Source: Thelephora terrestris (Eukaryota; Basidiomycota; Agaricomycetes; Thelephorales; Thelephoraceae). From it: a stretch of DNA of 64,000 bases. A model generated the notes under the pieces. The model was given only the letters and a program-made list of their open reading frames with translations, was not told the DNA's origin and ran no database searches. The stretch is from the NCBI GenBank assembly GCA_015956445.1, contig WIUZ02000017.1, forward strand, positions 186,001 to 250,000, given 5' to 3'. Below, in pieces: positions 37,647 through 49,611 of the stretch. The position numbers were made by a program, and so were the translations under genes. Every line of letters begins with the position of its first letter. Within the stretch, counting starts at the first letter, position 1.

Positions 37647-39904
37647 TTAAGCGGCGGCAGCGACAGCAATGGGGATCTGGTCCAAAGTGTTGGTGGAAGG
37701 ATGACCTAAACCCACATGGCCGTTGAAGACACCGCCAGTCTTCATACCCGCGGTCATGAGCGGCCCCAAAAGGTTATTGAATTTCTCCCTGGTCAAGCCC
37801 ACGGCTCTGGCATCGACGATACCCTTCTCGCTGTTCCTGAGCATCTTGGGAGCAGTTCCGTCCAAAAGGCCCAACTGCTTGTCAGTCCAGATAGGGGTGA
37901 CGGTCTCGGGATCAATCATTCCTACGCCAGCGCGACCACCCTCAGCCTTCCAATCCTGAACACGTTTGATTTTAAGCTGGGTAAAGACCTGGTCGACCGC
38001 GGAGACGAGGTGTTCCATCTGTTCGAGGGTGTGTCTGGGGGTGACCGTGAATCTCAGCCTCTCCTCCCCACGAGCGACGGTGGGGTAGTTGATAGCCTGG
38101 ACGTAGATGCCATGGTTGGTGAGCAGAGTGTCCGAAGCGGTCTTGGCCAACATGGGGTCTCCAACCAAAACAGGGACGATGTGGGAAGGGCCGGGACTGA
38201 ATTGTGCGAATGAGAATCTAATCCTTGGGTGTAAAAATTAGAACTTACACGACAGGGATATCCTTCGCCAGGAACTTGGACTTGACATTCCTCACATTGA
38301 TCTGCTTGAGTTGACGGTCGCCGATGTATTCCTTCTGATAGGAGATACTAGCGCGGGCGCCAGCGACGTTGCTCGGAGGCAAAGAAGTGGTGAAGATAAA
38401 GCCGGGAGCGTAAGAACGGATGACATCAACGAAGTCTGAGGAGCCCGCAATATATCCACCAATGGCGCCGTATGCCTTGCCGAGAGTACCTGTGGGACAG
38501 CATCAGGTTATGCATTCAATGCATTCAATGACGTTTGATCGGACTCACCAGTAATGATGTCTACGCGATCCATGACACTGCGGGGGATTCTCTCTCGAGT
38601 CTTGCCAGCCAGCATATATGCATCAAAATCGAGGTGTTCTGCGACGCCAGCGCCAGTGGGACCATACATTCCGACAGCGTGAACCTGGAAAGTAGGAATT
38701 AAGCTCCTTGTCGCGTTGTGTAATAGGCAGGGTAAGCACTGACCTCATCCAAGAAAGTCAATGCTCCGTAACGTTCCGCAAGATCACAAATATCCTTGAT
38801 GGGTCCTATGCTGCCGCACATGGAATAGACACTCTCAAAGGCGATAATCTTCGGGGTGGATTTGGGATACTGGGCCAGTTTCTGCTCGAGATCTTCCAGG
38901 TTGTTGTGCTCGAAAATAACGCGTTTCGCGGTAGAATGACGCATGCCTTGAATCATAGAAGCGTGGTTCATCTTGTCGGAGAAGATAATGCAGCCCGGGA
39001 ACTTGGTGCCAAGGGTGGCGAGCGTTGCATCATTGGCAACGTAGCAGGAAGAGAATACCAAAGCGCCATCCTTGCGATGAAGAGCAGCAAGCTCATCCTC
39101 CAGGGCAAGGTGCATGGCCGTATTCCCTGCGATGTTTCGCGTGCCCCCTGCACCATGACCGTATATGTCCAAAGTTCGACTACAATCAGGGATCAGTCTA
39201 GGGGCTCAGATATGGTGAACCGTCACTCACTGCATGGTTTCAAGTACGACAGGGTTATTTCCCATGCCCAGGTAATCATTCGCGCACCAGACCTCGACCT
39301 GGTCGGTGACCTTCCCGGTATGAGCAAGGGGGAACTTTTGAGCCATCCGGTTGATGTTATTGAAGTAGCGGTAAGAGTTATCCGCCCGTTTCTTGTCGAG
39401 CTCCTCGCCGTAGAACTTTTCGTAGTCGAAACCCTCCTCCTTCGGCTGGGTAGGTTTGGCCTCGGTCTTAGCTTGGTGGAATGGGCATCCCGCTGGCTTA
39501 GTCGAGGTGGCGAGAGGATTTGTAGGCTTGGTAACTTTGGACCTTTGTGTCTGAGCGGATGCAAGTTCCTGAGCCATACGGGCGGCTGTCAGCGCAGCGG
39601 ATGCGTGAGGGCACCTCTGAATGTCGGCAGTAGAAGCGTCCTGCAGGTCAACGCCATTTTCCTCGTGAATCTTCTTGACGTCGACATTACCAGCCACGCT
39701 AGCATAATTGGCAGCGATCTGACGAGACCTGGTAGTAAGGACTGGGCCCATGACGGGACATCCGGTAGCCTTCTCGGTTAAGTGGTTGAGGGTCGGGTAC
39801 TGGGGAGAGGCACGAGTGTATAGAGAGCGGATAGTAGAGGTTTTAGTACCACCCAGGAAGGGGCATTGGGCCCTGAACTTGAGAATGTTGGAGAGTTTGT
39901 CCAT
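37647..39904 (-). CDS. HEM1: 5-Aminolevulinate synthase, mitochondrial
   Basis: The enzyme condenses glycine and succinyl-CoA with pyridoxal phosphate, the first step of heme synthesis, in the mitochondrial matrix. Start 39904 gives a basic leader ([13 protein letters not shown]). Four Cys-Pro heme-regulatory-type motifs lie in the first 140 residues (CPFLGG, GCPVMG, RCPHA, GCPFH). The catalytic core has [29 protein letters not shown] across an intron, [29 protein letters not shown] and the PLP lysine in [19 protein letters not shown]. The C-terminal exon holds [14 protein letters not shown] and [12 protein letters not shown]. It is complete, ending at 37647. An ATG 59 codons upstream in the same open frame is less likely because the leader then loses its mitochondrial character. 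Confidence 0.96.
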
Positions 39905-40114
39905 GGGGGAAAAGAGATGCTGGCAACGGGAAAAACAAGAGCGTGAGTATTTATCGGGTGAGGATATTCCGGGTTTATGATTGGTCCGTCGCTTACGCTC
40001 GCGATCAACGACCGGGGCTATGAAAAACACGGGTATGATCCTTGTTCTTCGTACCATCATGTTTGACGAAACATTAGACATACATAGGCTCTCTAGATCT
40101 ACGCCGAGACAATC

Positions 40115-41752
40115 CTACTTCGAGTTTTGTAATGTACCGAGGCAACTCTCCAGCACATCCACTGCAAAGTCGACCTCTTCTTTCCCCACGTTCAGGCTCG
40201 GGACAAGCCGTACGACATCTTTCCCTGCGGTCAAGATCAGAACCCCCCGTTCGCGTGCTAGAGCCACCATTTGGCTGGGAATGCTCTCGTCATAGAACCT
40301 AATTCCCAGCAAGAAACCTCGGCCTCTGATCTCCGACTCAATTGTTTTCGGGAACCACTTGGTCATCTGTACCAAGCGTTCCTTCAGATAGCTACTGTTC
40401 TCCTTCACGGATCCGACGAACGTCTCGTCAGAAAGCCGTTGTAAGACATGATGCCCAATTGTACACGCTAGTGGGGAACCACCGAATGTTGTCCCATGTG
40501 TCCCTGAACAACAGAATTACGAGCGTCAGAATAGAGTGTTTTCAATTGTTTCCAGGCTTACCAACAGACATCACTTGAGCAATTTCTTCGCGCATCATCA
40601 CAGCACCAATTGGGTAACCATTGGCCAGCGGTTTGGCCATCGTGATTATGTCCGGGTTACAGTCTTGGCCGAACGCGGAGTGTGCCCATAGCCCCCCAGT
40701 TCTGTAAAGTCCGCACTGTTCAACAAAAGTGCGGAAACACCGGTCAATCCTTGAAGCTTGATTGACGGCGTGGAAATCATCGCACCTGGATCTCATCGAA
40801 AATCAAAACTGCCCCAACTTCGTCACACTTCTTCCGCAACGCCCTGAGCCAATCAACGCTGGCGGAATGGATACCACCTTCACCCTGGATGGGCTCAACG
40901 ATGACCGCGCAGGTTTTTTTCGAGACCAACTCGTCGATGCTTTCTTGAGTATTGAGCTTCCCCACCCTTACGCCGGGTATCAGGGGCTTGAAAGGGTTTT
41001 GGTACTTCGGACTGCTCGTCACACTCAAGGCACCCATGCTCCTTCCGTGGAAGGCATTTTCGAAACAAACAATCTCGTACTTGTCGCAAGAAGGGTCGTC
41101 GCTGGGTTTGCCCGTCGCCTTGGCCCAACGCTCCTTTCCGACTTTGCGAGCGATCTTGAGCGCGCCTTCGTTCGCCTCCGTACCCGAGTTTGCGAAGAAA
41201 ACCTTGCCTCCGTCGAAAGAAGGCGAACCGTGTCTTTTCGTGAGCTCTACCAGGAGTTCTGCAAGATTTCCTGCAGACTCATTGTGGTAGAGGTTACTTG
41301 TGTGAAGCAATTTTCCAGCCTGGCCTTGCAGCACCTGCGCGGTCGTAAGCCCAGCATTACAGAGTTCCGTAGGTATATACGTACTTTTAGTACACCGTCA
41401 TCAGCGTGGCCCAGCGCATTGACTGCGATTCCGGCGCTGAAGTCCAAGTACTTCCGCCCCGCCGTATCCCAAACCCACGATCCTTTCCCGTGGGACAGGA
41501 CGAAAGGTGCCCGTGCATAAACTGGGAGGAGATATTTGCTTCCCCTGTCAATCACATCCCGGTCTTCTTGGGAATGTGTGATGTTGGAGTACACGGGCTT
41601 CAGGTATTTCGTGCATGGCCCCTACAGCAGCGTTAGGGCTGAGCTGGTTGTCAATTTGTGGAAGACGCGACACGCACAGAAGCCTGCGACGACAAGCAAC
41701 GGATAGACGGCCTCGAAGAGTATCTCACAATCGGACGGGAACTGGCTAACAT
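40115..41752 (-). CDS. ARG8: Acetylornithine aminotransferase, mitochondrial
   Basis: This class-III PLP aminotransferase converts N-acetylglutamate semialdehyde to N-acetylornithine in arginine synthesis. Start 41752 gives an excellent mitochondrial presequence (MLASSRPIVRYSSRPSIRCL). An intron with donor GTGCGT joins this exon in phase to KYLKPVYSNITHSQ. Core motifs are LDFSAGIAVNALGH, LLHTSNLYHN, FFANSGTEANEGALK, ENAFHGRSMGALS, IVEPIQGEGG and LIFDEIQ with the PLP-binding Asp. ITMAKPLANGYPIGAV has the Schiff-base Lys, and THGTTFGGSPLAC follows. The C-terminal exon ends at 40115. About six introns; the product would be about 465 residues. Confidence 0.95.
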
Positions 41753-41981
41753 CGTTGAGGACCACGATGATTCCTGGTTCAAGGAAGGAGATGGGATGAA
41801 AATCTGACTCAACGCTCGGCAGCACTATATCTCCACGTAATTGAATATAACCGGGCTGGCGTCGGAGAGGCAATGTTGCAAGATGAGGTAGGAAATGTAC
41901 ATGGAAATCAGACAGGACAGTAAAGTGCTCGTAGTTAGAAAGTGACACTGAACGTAGATAAAACCTATAGAACCCCTGTTT

Positions 41982-43253
41982 TTAATCCCCGCCTCCAGAG
42001 CTCACCGACATCGAAGAGCCGGTGGAAGTGGAACGGTCACGTTTTCTGGGGGGAGAACGCGACCTTGAAGGCGACCTTGATGGTGGATGCGACTTGTTGA
42101 CGCTACGAGCGGGGCTACGGCTGTAGCGACGGACAGGAGAGGGTGAACGACGCCTACGAGGCGGCGACAAGGACCCGTTGCTTCTAGTATTCCCCCGAGA
42201 GGGGGGCGAGTGCGTCCTCGATCTCCTGGGACCACGAGGGGGCGGCGAACGTGAATCATACCGACGACGGTGCCTGGGAGGCGGAGATGGGCTTCTCGAG
42301 GGCGATCGTCCTTGGTCCCGATCCTCACGCCTGGGACTGCGACTCCTACTCCTGTTCCTATCCGGGCTCCTACTTCGACTACGTGGTCGGTGCCTCGGCG
42401 GAGGACTCGCACTTCGTCTTCGATAGTAGTCGCGGTCGCGATCGTAACCTCTCGTACGATCATCGTCCCTGTGCCTTGTGGGTGGAGGAGGTGGTGGCAT
42501 ACCCCCTCCCCGACCCTCTCGCTCCTTCCTCATCCTGTCCTCCTCACGACGCCTTAACCTGTCCCTTTCCCTCTTCTCGGCTTCCCATTTCTCTTTTTGA
42601 GCTCGCCACTTCTCCTGCTTCTCCTCCCGCTCCTCTTCCCACTTCCTCTCTCGTTCAGCCCTCTCAACGATCCGCTTCCGTTTGTTTTCTTCCTGCTTTT
42701 CGCGATCAAAAGCCTCGCCCTCAACGTAACCCGCGCGTCGAGTTCCGAGAGCAGCAGCCATGCGGTCCAATTCAACCTGCTTTGCAGCAGCCAGACCGTG
42801 GGTGTCATGAGCTTTGAGTGATTTCGCATTCGTAGAGAACGACTTGAGGTCCGCGAGAAGTTTTTGTCGAAGAACGTCAACCTGCTTCTCAATCTCGTCT
42901 TCGTCAACCCTAAAAGCAGAGGTGACGAATCAGAAACATAATCCGATGAAACTACTGGTTGTTGCTCACCCTTCATCCTCCAGTTTTAATTGCAGCTCAA
43001 AGCATTGCACTTCTACTTTCCGCTTTCTGTCGTGCTCCAGAATTTCAGCATCCGGTTCACGGTGTTTTGGGGGAGCGACATCCCAAGCGCTCGCTCTGTC
43101 TTGCGCACTATGCTGCGAACGGAGGGCAGACATATTCCGAACCACGTAGCCATTGGTACCACTGTACAGCGCGTAAAAAATCTGCAAAGAAAAGCGGAGG
43201 AAATACGATACTGACCTGCCGCGGGGAGTTGTGAGACCGATCCCGTTATACAT
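41982..43253 (-). CDS. CWC21: Pre-mRNA splicing factor Cwc21/SRRM2 family
   Basis: Three exons (43253-43216, 43161-42970, 42909-41982) join in phase to 385 residues. The N-terminus MYNGIGLTTPRGSGTNGYVV is the conserved Cwc21/SRRM2 start that contacts the spliceosome near Prp8 and Snu114. The cwf21 helix follows (DEDEIEKQVDVLRQKLL) around residues 75-120. Yeast Cwc21 is only about 135 residues; here a long Glu/Arg/Lys helix and an RS-rich tail (RSRSRSPDRNRSRSRSPRRE) follow, as in the metazoan SRRM2/SRm300 type. The short 35-60-nt introns of this genome make an intact RS-type splicing machinery expected, but no specific partner can be read from the sequence. Confidence 0.93.
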
Positions 43254-44701
43254 TTTGGCCTCAGATGAGAGTTGGGCAAGGAGGTGGGTGTCACAACAGA
43301 GGTCACGCGACTCCCGTCACGTGTGTTCTTGGTGACGATCATCATGATCATCGTGGTCACCTCACACTTCCCTGAGCGGAGCGGCCCTCAGTGGCGGTCG
43401 ACAAACCCTCGGCTTCACCGCATACATCTGACTTACTCTTGTCTACTAAGCTTCGGATTCTTAAGGGTGCTACTTGGCAACCCTTTCATTATTTAATTAG
43501 ATCACAGGACAATTGCAAGACACACACAACTACTTCTCTTGCATTGCGGTTTTTGCATTCATCGTCTTCTGTTGTCGACGTCGAGGGTTTATTTTACTTT
43601 TGCTCGTTGTGGATACCGATACCCTTGTAGAAGCGCAACGATATGCCCCGGGTGACCCTTAGCTCGATCTTCATGCTTCGAATATCACGAAACTGGGGCC
43701 TGGCTCTCAACCTTCTGCATGTATCGCGCCTTTGCCTGGTATCTCCCGACCGGGGGAAGGGAGGGGGGCGTTCGTTTATGGTCTATATGTTTGCAGCACC
43801 CTTCTAGGCTGGTGCAGAGGAACTGCAAGCTTCTTCCTCTTTGGGCGCACCTCTTACCCTCTAGCGTAACGAAAGGGAACCGAAAGATCTGTCGATCGGT
43901 TAACCTTCGTATCTCGCTACTCGAGAGGGTGCACGAGGGCATCGCTGTGCCTGCACTCATCCTGAAATTCGACAGTCCAATCGCTCAGTGGTGTATACGT
44001 TGCCGTTTCACCTCACGCACTGGTCGACTGTTAAATCACTTCGATCAAAAAAGTCCCGCTTTGTCTAATCTCCTCCCATTCAGCCCTCGGCAGATGGCTT
44101 TGGGAGCATCAGCGCAACGACGTAGCCCAGTTCGTTCTTCATCGGGGACCTGGAGAAGCCGCACTCTGATCATTGCCAAGCGGGCACTGACAGAGCCAAA
44201 AGCCTCTTTAACAGGCTGGTGTGATGCTCGAAGCCTCCCTCGCGAGACTCAGAACTTCGACGGCCTCATCCAACGCTGAGAAACCGCCATCGCGCTCTTT
44301 CGGTCATCAAGGCATTGCAGAGAGCGTGGTGCGATGCGCTGATGGAGAATACCAGATTTGACGCTTTGCCACGACCGGGTACAATCGACAAATCACCCTG
44401 CACTCCCACCTACCCCGCCGAGTCCCTCTTAGCACTTGAGATGACCCTACCAGTCACATCGCCCAGGGTACATTATCGAGCCACTTGTCCGTCACATCGA
44501 CGCTATTCCGCGAGGTGAGGGACAATACCAGTGTCCTCCGACTCCTTTCGCCAAGCTGTCCACGAAGGAAACTCTAAGTTTGCACTGAAACCAGACGATC
44601 CGTAGCAAGCGCTAGATCTATGCATGTGCGTGAGGCTCAATATGGTACAGCTCAGTACCCGCGGCAGTCAGCCTCATCGCCGATCGAGCGCTAAAGATAA
44701 G
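43254..44701. other. Gene-poor interval upstream of CWC21 and cytidine deaminase
   Basis: This 1.45-kb region carries two divergent promoters. A 186-codon plus-strand frame (43719-44279) has no recognisable domain, no suitable splice sites and irregular codon use. I see no transposon ends or RNA genes. It could hold a decayed gene. Confidence 0.4.
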
Positions 44702-45425
<724 letters not shown>

Positions 45426-46419
45426 GGATCTGCGTGCGTAAGTAGTTGTTACACAGAAAGGTTTACTCCATCGCTAACTCCGTAACAAGCACACGGGCCT
45501 ACCGCGTTTCAACGTATATAGTATCTTCCGGTCCTGGCGATTCTGTGTTCGCCTTCGTATCGCTGGCTCGTGCGGATCACTTTCTCAGAATGATGTGCTG
45601 GCCGTCAGTGTGGGCAAGATATGCGAAGTGTATACATGGGAGCATTTATCTCCTAGCGCAAGAGGGAACATCATCACAGCACGCGATTGTCTTTGTTCCA
45701 GCCGGCGACTCTGTGCCGCTCACTGGGAGCGTGAACCAGAACAACTCCTCTAATCTCTGTATCGGATACTCAGCGAACCCACTCATGTCGCCTGAATTAA
45801 TGAGCGAATAACTCCCAGCGTTATATACATCATCTAACCTAGATAGTCCAAGTCCGGTGGTAAGGTGCGATGGGGACACAAATGTGACGAAGAGGCAAGC
45901 CCCAGTGCACGAGTTAAGATCTGAACGCCAAGGAAGGGCGAGTGGGAGAAGAAATAACTACAGGGGGGTCGTGATCCTATATCGTGAATATGCCGGAGAT
46001 CAGGCGCAGAGAGAAAAGGTGGCTTAAACCAAACCATTCTTGTGGCTCAGGTGCTCGCACATTGCAGCCTCACTAACACGCTTGATCAGAACCTAAAGCG
46101 AAATATCGCCGGATCCGAAGTCTAATTGGCGGCTGCGGATCAAGTTGCACGCTATATTCCCTTGGCTCTCGAAGATTGATCATTAACCGAGAGACCAACG
46201 CGCAAGACAGGCTGGCCAGTATATCAGCGTCCTTTCCACGCCCTCAACTGCAATGATGCACTTACGCGTTCACCACCGTGGTCCCAGCGCCGCGCGTGAT
46301 TTCCTGGGCGACATGAGGATCCAAGTATAATTGATGAATCCCTGAGGTGATGACTCACGGATCCCCGCTTCACAAGCATCAGCCTCACGTTCCTGCGAAT
46401 GGGCAGGGGGGACATACCA
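45426..46419. other. Interval after cytidine deaminase with no clear gene
   Basis: About 1 kb of DNA without a convincing gene. A 121-codon plus-strand frame (45446-45811) overlaps the presumed 3' UTR and has no recognisable domain. This begins the gene-poor, probably decayed stretch that runs to 47326. Confidence 0.4.
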
Positions 46420-46706
46420 AGAATGTGGTGATATTGGCCATCGACGTAAGGCCGATAACAATCTTCAGCGCCGCAAATCACTCCGACACGGGAAACAAGA
46501 TGTACCCGAAATACAGGACACCTGAATGATGGACTCAGTATCATCTCAGAGTGTTTATCACGGTATGCTCTTACCGTCGCGGACGAGTAAATGGGTAAGT
46601 GTGTGTCTTCCCCCGCTCATCCTGTTGATTTGTACCACCCTCGCGAGCGTTAACGAGACCACAATGATATCAAAAACCATGACAAAACACCAGATCGCGG
46701 CCAGAT
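46420..46706 (-). pseudogene. Remnant of a DUF6533-like multi-pass membrane protein
   Basis: On the minus strand an exon (46706-46575) encodes AIWCFVMVFDIIVVSLTLAR followed by TLTHLLVRD. A 53-nt GT-AG intron (46522-46574) joins it in phase to GVLYFGYILFPVSE. This order (AIW...FDxxLxxLT...LLRDGxLYF) is that of agaricomycete seven-helix DUF6533-type proteins near their last helices. An in-frame TGA at 46478-46480 then interrupts a further hydrophobic stretch (FAALKIVIGLTSMANITTFL). I found no matching N-terminal exons upstream to 47326. It is therefore probably a broken and truncated copy; a missed intron around the stop is the alternative. Confidence 0.5.
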
Positions 46707-46958
46707 CTTAGGTAAACCCATGAGCATGAGATCTAATTGCTGATCTGCAACGATACTCACACCAAGCCCTAGGGGTTGTGGGTGAGGACCGGTGGTTACC
46801 AGAAATGTTCGTTTCCACTCACTGGGATTGTGATAGGCCTCTCGGACAGCCAGTAGACTCCTCGGGAAGTGATGGAATCACAGGATTATGTCCACCCTCA
46901 GTGATCAGGAACTAGAGCATCAGCAAAACCGATCGGTCGCTGTGAGGCTCTGTGGATT

Positions 46959-46980
46959 CTGTGACGACCGATCGTCACAG
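46959..46980. repeat. Perfect 9-bp inverted repeat with 4-nt loop
   Basis: CTGTGACGA and TCGTCACAG flank the loop CCGA. An additional palindrome CCGATCGG lies 20 bp to the left, and GTCACAG recurs to the right near 47006. Role unknown; it could be a protein-binding site or a decayed transposon end. Confidence 0.7.
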
Positions 46981-47085
46981 ACTTACCCCCCGCTTCCACA
47001 GGAAGGTCACAGCACCACAACGACTCGGCTAGATAGGTCCGCGCTGGGATTCTGGGCCAATGTGACGTCTGTGACTCTGGGTGAC

Positions 47086-47123
47086 GTGTCGGGTGTCAGG
47101 TGCTGTGTCGGGTGTCAGGTGCT
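47086..47123. repeat. Two exact tandem copies of a 19-bp unit
   Basis: The unit GTGTCGGGTGTCAGGTGCT occurs twice head to tail, directly followed by a poly-T and poly-G stretch. No coding frame covers it. Confidence 0.85.
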
Positions 47124-47326
47124 TTTTCCAGGGGGGGTGGGATGAGGCGGAACATATCAGGCTCGCACATTAATGAAAAAACATTATCTGTATTCAGAGG
47201 TGTATATAGAGTACCATAAACGAGTGTGCTATGTTTCAGTAATGTCATTAAAATCAAATGCGGAATGGAGCAAAACGAGAGGCGAAAAGGCAAGAGTCGT
47301 TATCGGCAAATTGGCGGGTGTCATCT

Positions 47327-49484
47327 TCACTGGTCCGCGGGATCGTCCTCATCATCCTCGTCCTCCTCGTCCTCCTCGTCGTCCTCGGACTCTGGGAGAC
47401 TTTGAACAAACGAGCTGGTGAATGCAATCAGCCAATGTTCTTCAGCTCGGAAGAAGGGGAGCCGGAAATACCTGTCAGTTGCCCAGGAACTGAGGCGATC
47501 GACCACGAGGTCGTCATCTTCATCTTCAATGCAGCGGTCGATCCATCCTCGAGTGTTGCCATAGCCATCAATGTACTTGGCGCATTCAAATGCCTTCTGG
47601 ACAAAGTGGCCAGTTTGCCATTCTTCGAGGGCACAGAGATACTGTGGGCGAGAGTTAGAATCTGCTCCCCTTCTTATCAAATGATGCCACTTACTGCAGT
47701 TGCGGCCAACGAAACCATACTGGGAGTGACCGAAGATTTCCATTCCTTGTCCCCAAATGCCTGGCACTTGAGGGCGCGTTGCCATTTGTCTTCCTCATAG
47801 AAGCTCTTACAGAGCTTCTCAAGGATTGGGTGAGCAAGGCGGCTGCCCTGTAAATCCTTCAGTCAACTGATGATGAAAGGGAGAAGACGCCTACCTCTAG
47901 TGTCGGAGGATTGTTGAGGTATGCAAAGCGGAAAAGGCGATTGGCGACAATGGCGCGAACGTGCCTGGGATCATGGGTAGGTTGTGGTGGAGCCTTGGCG
48001 TTCTTCTTTTCTGTTCTCGAGGCCATTGAACGGATGTCCGATACGGGCAGGTGGAGCATAGCCTTGTCTTTATCTGAAGTCAACGGGAAGAGCTCAGTAT
48101 CCACCCCTACAAGAATCTTCGCGAGCTTCTTCAATTCACTTCGGCAGGTTGAGATCTCGTTCAGTAACTGTGGCAGTTCCATTCAACACGTTAGCCGACT
48201 TGACACCTTGATGATCAAGGTCACTCACGATTAACAGCATATGGTTGTTCCACGAGAATTCTGTTCGGTAGCACACGTGAGCAATTAAAAATGTCTCTCT
48301 GCTAAGTGGACGTACCGGGCTCAAGAACGAGGCCCTCACTGCATAGGGTTGTGTATATTTCATGGAAACTCTCAGTGGCCATGACGCGGACGTCATTGGG
48401 ACCAGGGAAGGGGTTGTAGAGTAAGATTGAAGAGCGGCAGAGGTCCTTGGATTTGATCAGGACTTTCCGCCATCCGCTTGGGTAACATCCCATGCCCTTC
48501 GATTGCTTCGCATTGTCGTCCTGAGACGGCGGAACAGGAGTGGGCTTGACCGGACGCAGTGGAAGAGAGACTCCTCTGTACTGAGCGAGAGCCGCGTGAA
48601 TGAGGTCGATCACCGGGAGCTAGAAATGAATCAATAAATTTTGATGTGCCATAAAGCACAATGCACGAACCGTGGTACTTTGGTTCTGAATGGACGTCGA
48701 TGGATGGCTGCTGTTCGTTGGGGCAGGAACCTCGGTCTCATCGTCGCTTTCGCTGCTTTGATTGCTTTCGATATCCTGGAGCCCTGAGGTGAAGACGTCA
48801 TCCATCAGTGAATCGACTACCGGTTCCGGTTTTGGGACCTTGACAGTCGGTTTGGTTAAGCGCGGTGTGGGGCGTATAGGCGTTGGGGGAGCAGGGGTCG
48901 AGATCTATTGAGAAAGGGCGTTAGCAGGGTTGAAGAAGGGAAGGAAGGGTCGTACCGGGCTTGGGATCGGTCCGGCAGGAACAGGGGTTGTTGCTGACTT
49001 GGCCGATTTCTTGGAGGCCTGCGCCTTGTTGCGCTTAGCTTGCGCCTGGGCCGATGCGTTGTCAGCGGCAATCTAAGCAAATCGAGATAACACTGACCTT
49101 TGCTGCCGCCGTCTTGGGCCGTTTCACTTTCTTCGGGTTGGGGGCCTCGACGATCTCAGGACTTGCTGGGAGTTGGCCGACGACATCGGCGTCGAGAAAC
49201 GACTTCCGCTTCGTAGCAGACGCCGTGATTTGCTTTGAGACCTTCACCTTCTGTGTGAGTGCGCCCCCTGTCCCACGGCCAGGCCGGTTGAATTCACGAC
49301 CTGCGGTTGGCGCCGGCGTAGGTGTTTCTGGCAAGGCAGGAACGACGTTAGCACGCTGAGATACGGGCTGGGGTACAGGTGGGGGAGGGAGAGAGCCATT
49401 CTGAGAAGAAAAGAGTGCGAGGTACTCCAGGAACCCAGCTGGTGGGGGAGGCATGGGGCCGCCAGGGGCGTCTGGTTGAGCCAT
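47327..49484 (-). CDS. DUF6532-like protein of an agaricomycete accessory family
   Basis: Start 49484 (MAQPDAPGGPMPPPP). The first about 230 residues are Pro/Ala/Lys-rich and disordered, with basic clusters (NPKKVKRPK) that may direct it to the nucleus. Further exons give VIDLIHAALAQYRGVSLPL, RSSILLYNPFPGPNDVRVMA, RSELKKLAKILVGVDTELFP, FRFAYLNNPPTLEV and YLCALEEWQTGHFVQKAFEC, the order of helices seen in DUF6532 proteins. The C-terminus is strongly acidic (EDDEEDEEDEDDEDD). The molecular role of DUF6532 is unknown. Such genes are numerous in agaricomycetes and often lie near DNA transposons, as here; whether it is cargo or a domesticated transposon gene is open. About six short introns. Confidence 0.7.
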
Positions 49485-49611
49485 AATGAACGAGTACCCT
49501 GGTGGGAGAGACCTAGGGTTTGAAAGGAGGGGAATCAAGCTTATATACGGATTGGTGCAACGAACATGAGGTAGACATGATTCGGCCGGTTACATATTGT
49601 AATGTAATACT

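Larger units (their letters stand above)
46707..47326. other. Gene-poor interval with palindromes and a short tandem repeat
   Basis: No gene is recognisable. The stretch has several GTCACAG/CTGTGAC motifs, a perfect hairpin at 46959-46980 and two exact 19-bp tandem units at 47086-47123. This may be one flank of the accessory cluster that follows. Confidence 0.45.

Noticed and set aside
43719-44279. 186-codon plus-strand open frame
   Set aside because: No family features, no splice partners and poor codon character; probably chance in GC-rich DNA.
45446-45811. 121-codon plus-strand frame after cytidine deaminase
   Set aside because: Overlaps the expected 3' UTR; no recognisable domain or start context.
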